In this document: piece by piece, positions 6,520-11,630 of the stretch
How the letters are laid out: each line of letters starts with the position of its first letter
How positions within the stretch are numbered: position 1 is the first letter of the stretch
Assembly: GCA_041180805.1 (NCBI GenBank)
Contig: JBEGQX010000122.1
Location: 1 to 11,630 of the forward strand
DNA from: JBEGQX01 sp041180805
GTDB taxonomy: Bacteria; Planctomycetota; Planctomycetia; Gemmatales; Gemmataceae
Direction of reading: 5' to 3'
Length of the DNA stretch: 11,630 nucleotides
The notes under the pieces: generated by a model
Told to the model about the DNA's origin: nothing
What the model saw: only the letters and a program-made list of their open reading frames with translations
Databases searched by the model: none
Program-made: the position numbers and the translations under genes

Positions 6520-8148
6520 ATGGGAAACAAACACCTGTTATTTCACTCGGCTGCGCGCGAAAAAGTGCTGCATGGCGCTGGCACCCTGGCCGACGCTGTG
6601 CGGGTGACACTTGGCCCGCGTTCCAAATGTGTTCTGATCGGCCGGAAATGGGGAAGACCCATCGTGTGCAACGATGGAGTGACGATTGCCCGGGAGATGG
6701 AACTGAAAGACCCCGAGGAAAATTTGGGGGCGCAAATGATCCGCCAGGCGGCGGAAAAAACCGGGGATGTGGTCGGCGATGGAACCAGCACTTCCACCGT
6801 TTTGGCACAGGCAATTCTGGGCGAGGGAATCCGCAATGTTGCGGCGGGAGCCAGCGCCATTGACCTGAAGCGGGGGCTGGACCTTGGCTTGAAAATCGCC
6901 ATCGATGCCATCAAGGAATTGTCACGACCCGTGGAAAGCACCAGGGAAAAAGCACAGGTGGCAACCATCTCCGCACACAACGACCCGGTTCTTGGTGAAC
7001 TGGTGGCCAAGGCCATGGAAAAAGTCGGCCGCGAGGGGGTTGTTTCCGTGGAGGAGGCCAAGGGCATTGAAACCACCCTGGAGGTGGTTGAAGGCATGCA
7101 GTTTGACCGTGGCTACCTTTCACCCTATTTCATCACTGAGCCCGAAAAGATGCAGGCAATCCTGGAGGAACCCTTCATTCTTGCCTACGAGAAAAAAATC
7201 AGCATCATGAAGGATCTTCTTCCGCTGCTTGAACAGTTGGCGCAGGCCAGAAAATCGCTTCTTCTGATCGCCGAGGATATTGATGGCGAAGCCCTGGCGA
7301 CCCTGGTGGTAAACAAGGTGCGTGGCGTGGTGGGTTGTATTGCGGTCAAGGCACCGGGGTATGGTGACCGCCGCAGGGAAATGATGGGGGATCTGGCAGT
7401 TCTTACGGGTGGAAAATTCATCAGCGAGGAATTGGGCCTGCGGCTGGAAAACCTGAAGCTGGAAGACCTGGGCAAAGCACAGCGCGTGGTCTGCGACAGG
7501 GACAACACAATGATCATTGGCGGGTTCGGTTCAAAAGCTGCCATTGAAGGTCGTTGCACCGAGATAAGAAACCAGATTTCCAAATCCACCTCGGAATATG
7601 ATCGTGAAAAATTTCAGGAACGCCTGGCAAGGCTTTCGGGTGGCGTTGCTGTCATCAAGGTGGGTGCACCATCCGAGGCGGAGATGAAAAGCCGCAAGGA
7701 AGCCCTGGAGGATGCCATCAGTTCCACCAAGGCCGCCATGGCCGAGGGTATTGTTCCCGGTGGCGGACTAACCCTTCTTCGCGCCATCGATGCCATGGAA
7801 AAACAGGAAAACACCTTTCACGGTGATGAACAAACCGGCCTGAGAATTTTAAAGAAGGCTTTGGAGGCCCCCACCAGAACCATTGCGGAAAATTCCGGAA
7901 TGGATGGCGGAGTGGTGGTGGCACAAATGAGAAACGGCACCGGCAACTTTGGTTTCGACGCGAGCAAGGGGCAATACCTCGACTTGGTGCAGGCAGGAAT
8001 CATCGATCCCACCAAGGTGGTTCGAACCGCATTGGAAAACGCGGTTTCGGTGGCCAGTCTTCTGCTTTTGACCGAGGTCACCATGACCGAGATGGTGGAA
8101 CCAAAAACCGAAATCCCGCAAACCGAGAGCGCCTTTGAAGCTGGTTAA
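6520..8148 (+). CDS. groEL: GroEL/Hsp60-family chaperonin paralogue lacking the GGM tail
   Basis: A 542-residue chaperonin subunit that should form a double-ring ATP-driven folding chamber in the cytosol. It is collinear with E. coli GroEL. ATP-site elements are intact: VTLGP (29-33), NDGVT (51-55), GDGTSTST (86-93) with Asp87, catalytic Asp398 at the same number as in E. coli, and GGG in EGIVPGGGLTLL. Apical hydrophobics that bind substrate and GroES are kept (LLPLLEQL, corresponding to L234 and L237; LATLVVN, corresponding to V263 and V264). The C-terminus ends in EIPQTESAFEAG with no Gly-Gly-Met repeat, a feature of alternative chaperonin copies. No groES lies next to it, so it is probably a secondary, specialised GroEL that borrows GroES encoded elsewhere. 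The start at 6520 has a modest ribosome site (CGGGA). It shares a likely transcript with the BON and small genes. Confidence 0.96.
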   Translation: MGNKHLLFHSAAREKVLHGAGTLADAVRVTLGPRSKCVLIGRKWGRPIVCNDGVTIAREMELKDPEENLGAQMIRQAAEKTGDVVGDGTSTSTVLAQAILGEGIRNVAAGASAIDLKRGLDLGLKIAIDAIKELSRPVESTREKAQVATISAHNDPVLGELVAKAMEKVGREGVVSVEEAKGIETTLEVVEGMQFDRGYLSPYFITEPEKMQAILEEPFILAYEKKISIMKDLLPLLEQLAQARKSLLLIAEDIDGEALATLVVNKVRGVVGCIAVKAPGYGDRRREMMGDLAVLTGGKFISEELGLRLENLKLEDLGKAQRVVCDRDNTMIIGGFGSKAAIEGRCTEIRNQISKSTSEYDREKFQERLARLSGGVAVIKVGAPSEAEMKSRKEALEDAISSTKAAMAEGIVPGGGLTLLRAIDAMEKQENTFHGDEQTGLRILKKALEAPTRTIAENSGMDGGVVVAQMRNGTGNFGFDASKGQYLDLVQAGIIDPTKVVRTALENAVSVASLLLLTEVTMTEMVEPKTEIPQTESAFEAG

Positions 8149-8164
8149 TCGATATTTCTTTTTT

Positions 8165-8170
8165 AGGAGG
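8165..8170 (+). promoter_or_regulatory. Perfect AGGAGG ribosome site for the small membrane protein
   Basis: AGGAGG seven bases before the ATG at 8178 is a full Shine-Dalgarno match and stronger than any other in the window. It supports both the reality of this short gene and a high translation rate. Confidence 0.8.
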
Positions 8171-8177
8171 GTTCAAC

Positions 8178-8417
8178 ATGGGATGGGCAGAATTCAAGGT
8201 GAAGCAATACCACCATGGCCTGAATGCCAGTTGGCTGGAGAGGCGCATGCTGGAACACGCCAACCCCGTACACTTTTTCCTGGCCATTGGCTCGGTGATC
8301 GCATTTGCGTACGGATTATGGACCCATGAACTTTCCTGGGTGATCTTATCGCTCTTCGCGGCGGTGATGGGCCATGTTTACACCTGGACTTGGAAACCCT
8401 GGGGCAAGCCGGACTGA
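8178..8417 (+). CDS. Small two-helix membrane protein, possibly Mpo1/DUF962-like
   Basis: A 79-residue protein with a polar N-terminal part (1-28) and two hydrophobic segments at about 31-48 (HFFLAIGSVIAFAYGLW) and 53-68 (SWVILSLFAAVMGHVY), followed by an aromatic, basic end (TWTWKPWGKPD). The order LEHANPV - H - IGS - W - GH - KP resembles, by eye, the EHxNPxxxxxH/GT...GH...NKP pattern of Mpo1-like (DUF962) membrane proteins. Yeast Mpo1 is an iron-dependent dioxygenase acting on 2-hydroxy fatty acids. This copy is shorter than those I recall, so the assignment is tentative. It is the last gene of the rightward run, 29 bases after GroEL, with the strongest ribosome site in the window, and converges on the secreted-protein gene. 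Confidence 0.8.
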   Translation: MGWAEFKVKQYHHGLNASWLERRMLEHANPVHFFLAIGSVIAFAYGLWTHELSWVILSLFAAVMGHVYTWTWKPWGKPD

Positions 8418-8439
8418 AAAATTAAGAGAAATGGGATCG

Positions 8440-8457
8440 TGGCTAGGTTGCCAGCCA
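8440..8457. terminator. Weak hairpin between convergent genes
   Basis: TGGCT (8440-8444) pairs with AGCCA (8453-8457) across an 8-base loop. On the minus strand it lies 17 bases after the secreted-protein stop and is followed by a T-rich stretch, so it may terminate that gene. On the plus strand it is followed by AGAAAAAAT, which would not terminate. The stem is short. Confidence 0.3.
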
Positions 8458-8473
8458 TCAGAAAAAATCCGGT

Positions 8474-9256
8474 CTAGGGTAATGGCACTTTGGCGAAAGA
8501 AAATGGAATTTCTTTCTTTTCGATTCCAGCGGGAGAGGTGTAAATGATATTCCATTTTCCCTCCCTGTCCGCCTTGAATGGCCTGGCATCGAAATGATAC
8601 GTGATGATCACACGTTCTGATTCCAAAAGATCGATCACCTGTCCCAATGGTGGCAATGCCTTATCACCTTGGAGTACTTTCATTTCATTGAGGATTGCCC
8701 AGTTTTGGCTGGTATCAAGTTCGGGCCCACCAGAGGGAAGTTTCACATCCACCTGAATGGAAACCCGGGCTGGCTTTTCCAAAAGTTGAGTCACCCTGCA
8801 GGAAAAGCCATTCTTTCCCAAAACCGGCTTAATGTCTTTGGGGTTTTCCAAGGCCTGGTTCAGCGAACCCAATTCCAGATCTTTCCAACCGTAGGGGACA
8901 ATCGCCCGGATTTTTCCCGCAAGCGCCATGAATTGATGCTTGCGAAGGCTGGGAAGGGTCAGTTCCAAGGTGGTCTTCCCAAGGGAATCCACTGGAAACC
9001 AACTGGAGCCATTCATGGATTTGGCGGGAATTTTTTCGCCATCCCCCTGCACGGAAACCTCGTGAATAAAAGCATCCATCAGGATGGGCCGAAAATCCTT
9101 ATCCCAGGTGGCGGAAATCTCCGCGCGGGAATACCGATTACCGGAAGAATCAATGATGTTGGAAATTCTGGATATTTGAAACTGTATGGGTTCTGATGGG
9201 GTGATTGGATTGGCGTTCTGAAAACCGGAAAGTAATAAAAGGAGAAAGAATGTCAC
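8474..9256 (-). CDS. Secreted planctomycete hypothetical protein
   Basis: A protein of about 260 residues that I cannot assign to a named family. From the GTG at 9256 it begins MTFFLLLLLSGFQNANP, a short signal-peptide-like hydrophobic segment without a basic residue, so export is likely but the signal is atypical. The rest is beta-rich and hydrophilic, with KLPSGGPELDTSQNWAILNE and the terminus PFSFAKVPLP; the GGPE and final PLP features recall secreted proteins I associate with planctomycetes. The open frame reaches a GTG at 9331, but that codon lies inside the rRNA terminator hairpin and the residues it adds are not signal-like. The GTG at 9256 has GGAG seven bases upstream and is preferred, without an ATG to confirm it. 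It is co-directional with the rRNA operon but separated by its terminator. Function unknown. Confidence 0.75.
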   Translation of the reverse strand: MTFFLLLLLSGFQNANPITPSEPIQFQISRISNIIDSSGNRYSRAEISATWDKDFRPILMDAFIHEVSVQGDGEKIPAKSMNGSSWFPVDSLGKTTLELTLPSLRKHQFMALAGKIRAIVPYGWKDLELGSLNQALENPKDIKPVLGKNGFSCRVTQLLEKPARVSIQVDVKLPSGGPELDTSQNWAILNEMKVLQGDKALPPLGQVIDLLESERVIITYHFDARPFKADREGKWNIIYTSPAGIEKKEIPFSFAKVPLP

Positions 9257-9313
9257 GGTTATGCTCCATGAGGAAAAATCATGATAGCTGTAAAAAGGAA
9301 TAAAGGCATGTAC

Positions 9314-9345
9314 AAAAAAATAACCCCCCACGAAGGTGGGGGGTT
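9314..9345 (-). terminator. Intrinsic terminator of the rRNA operon
   Basis: CCCCCCAC (9324-9331), loop GAAG, GTGGGGGG (9336-9343): an 8-bp nearly all G-C stem extended by two A-T pairs. On the minus strand it is followed by TTATTTTTTT, the T-tract of a textbook intrinsic terminator. It starts about ten bases past the 3' end of 5S rRNA, so it ends rRNA transcription before the secreted-protein gene. Confidence 0.88.
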
Positions 9346-9355
9346 GAATAAAAAA

Positions 9356-9463
9356 CCCGGCAATAACCTACTCTCGCCCTTTAAGGACTACCATTGGCCC
9401 CAGATGCTTAACGGCCGTGTTCGGAATGGGAACGGGTGTGGCCATCTAGGTATGGTCACCGGG
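9356..9463 (-). rRNA. rrf: 5S ribosomal RNA
   Basis: About 108 bases on the minus strand. The 5' end CCCGGTGACCAT pairs with the 3' end GGTTATTGCCGGG, forming helix I. The conserved central block is present (CACCCGTTCCCATTCCGAAC and the following CACGG), as is the helix IV/V region ending in GCGAGAGTAGG. It lies about 75 bases downstream of the 23S 3' end and just before a strong terminator, as expected for the end of an rRNA operon. Ends are placed by the terminal pairing and may be off by one or two bases. Confidence 0.96.
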
Positions 9464-9537
9464 AATATCGTGACAACTTGGCAGCGGTAAGAAGCGGAAC
9501 TAATGCGAGACCATAGAAGAAAAGTAAAGGATCAATG
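9464..9537 (-). other. 23S-5S internal transcribed spacer
   Basis: About 74 bases between the two rRNAs. No cloverleaf or other tRNA feature is visible. It should be removed during rRNA processing; the exact 23S boundary cannot be fixed because the pairing 5' end of 23S is outside the window. Confidence 0.7.

Positions 9538-11630
<2,093 letters not shown>

Noticed and set aside
6543..7097. 184-codon minus-strand frame opposite groEL
   Set aside because: Antisense shadow of a strongly conserved chaperonin gene; Ser/Pro/Arg-rich composition typical of such frames.

Overview
The window most likely comes from a planctomycete (phylum Planctomycetota). This rests on remembered family patterns, not on a search. 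The protein kinase has the C-lobe wording typical of planctomycete kinases (YAPPEFF, SDQYSLA, ALAKKPEDRWPS). The secreted protein at 8474-9256 has the GGPE and terminal PLP features I associate with planctomycete secreted hypotheticals. Base composition is moderate, with an AT-rich block around 1200-2650.

Layout, left to right. A soluble Ser/Thr kinase gene (54-1166) reads leftward. A 489-base AT-rich intergenic region follows and ends in two 29-base tandem repeats, each holding an imperfect palindrome. These lie just upstream of a rightward AraC-family regulator (1656-2627). A 19-bp inverted repeat (2661-2771) separates the regulator from a run of rightward genes: a TPR protein, a dienelactone-hydrolase-like enzyme, a YbhB/PEBP protein, a phosphoribosyltransferase, a triple-BON protein, a small hypothetical, a GroEL paralogue without the GGM tail, and a small two-helix membrane protein. 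Spacing suggests three blocks: TPR alone; hydrolase-PEBP-PRTase (gaps of 5 and 18 bases); BON-small-GroEL-membrane protein (gaps of 3, 27 and 29). Hairpins sit at the TPR/hydrolase boundary and across the BON/small-ORF junction.

A leftward secreted-protein gene (8474-9256) converges on this cluster. To its right, also leftward, is the end of an rRNA operon: intrinsic terminator (9314-9345), 5S rRNA (9356-9463), a short spacer without tRNA, and the 3' two-thirds of 23S rRNA, which runs off the right edge.

The rightward cluster looks like a stress or protein-maintenance island: a chaperonin, BON and TPR scaffolds, and the hydrolase/PRTase pair that in some actinobacteria is one polypeptide. 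The AraC regulator, kinase and hairpins are candidate control elements. That these genes form one system is inference from gene order and orientation only.
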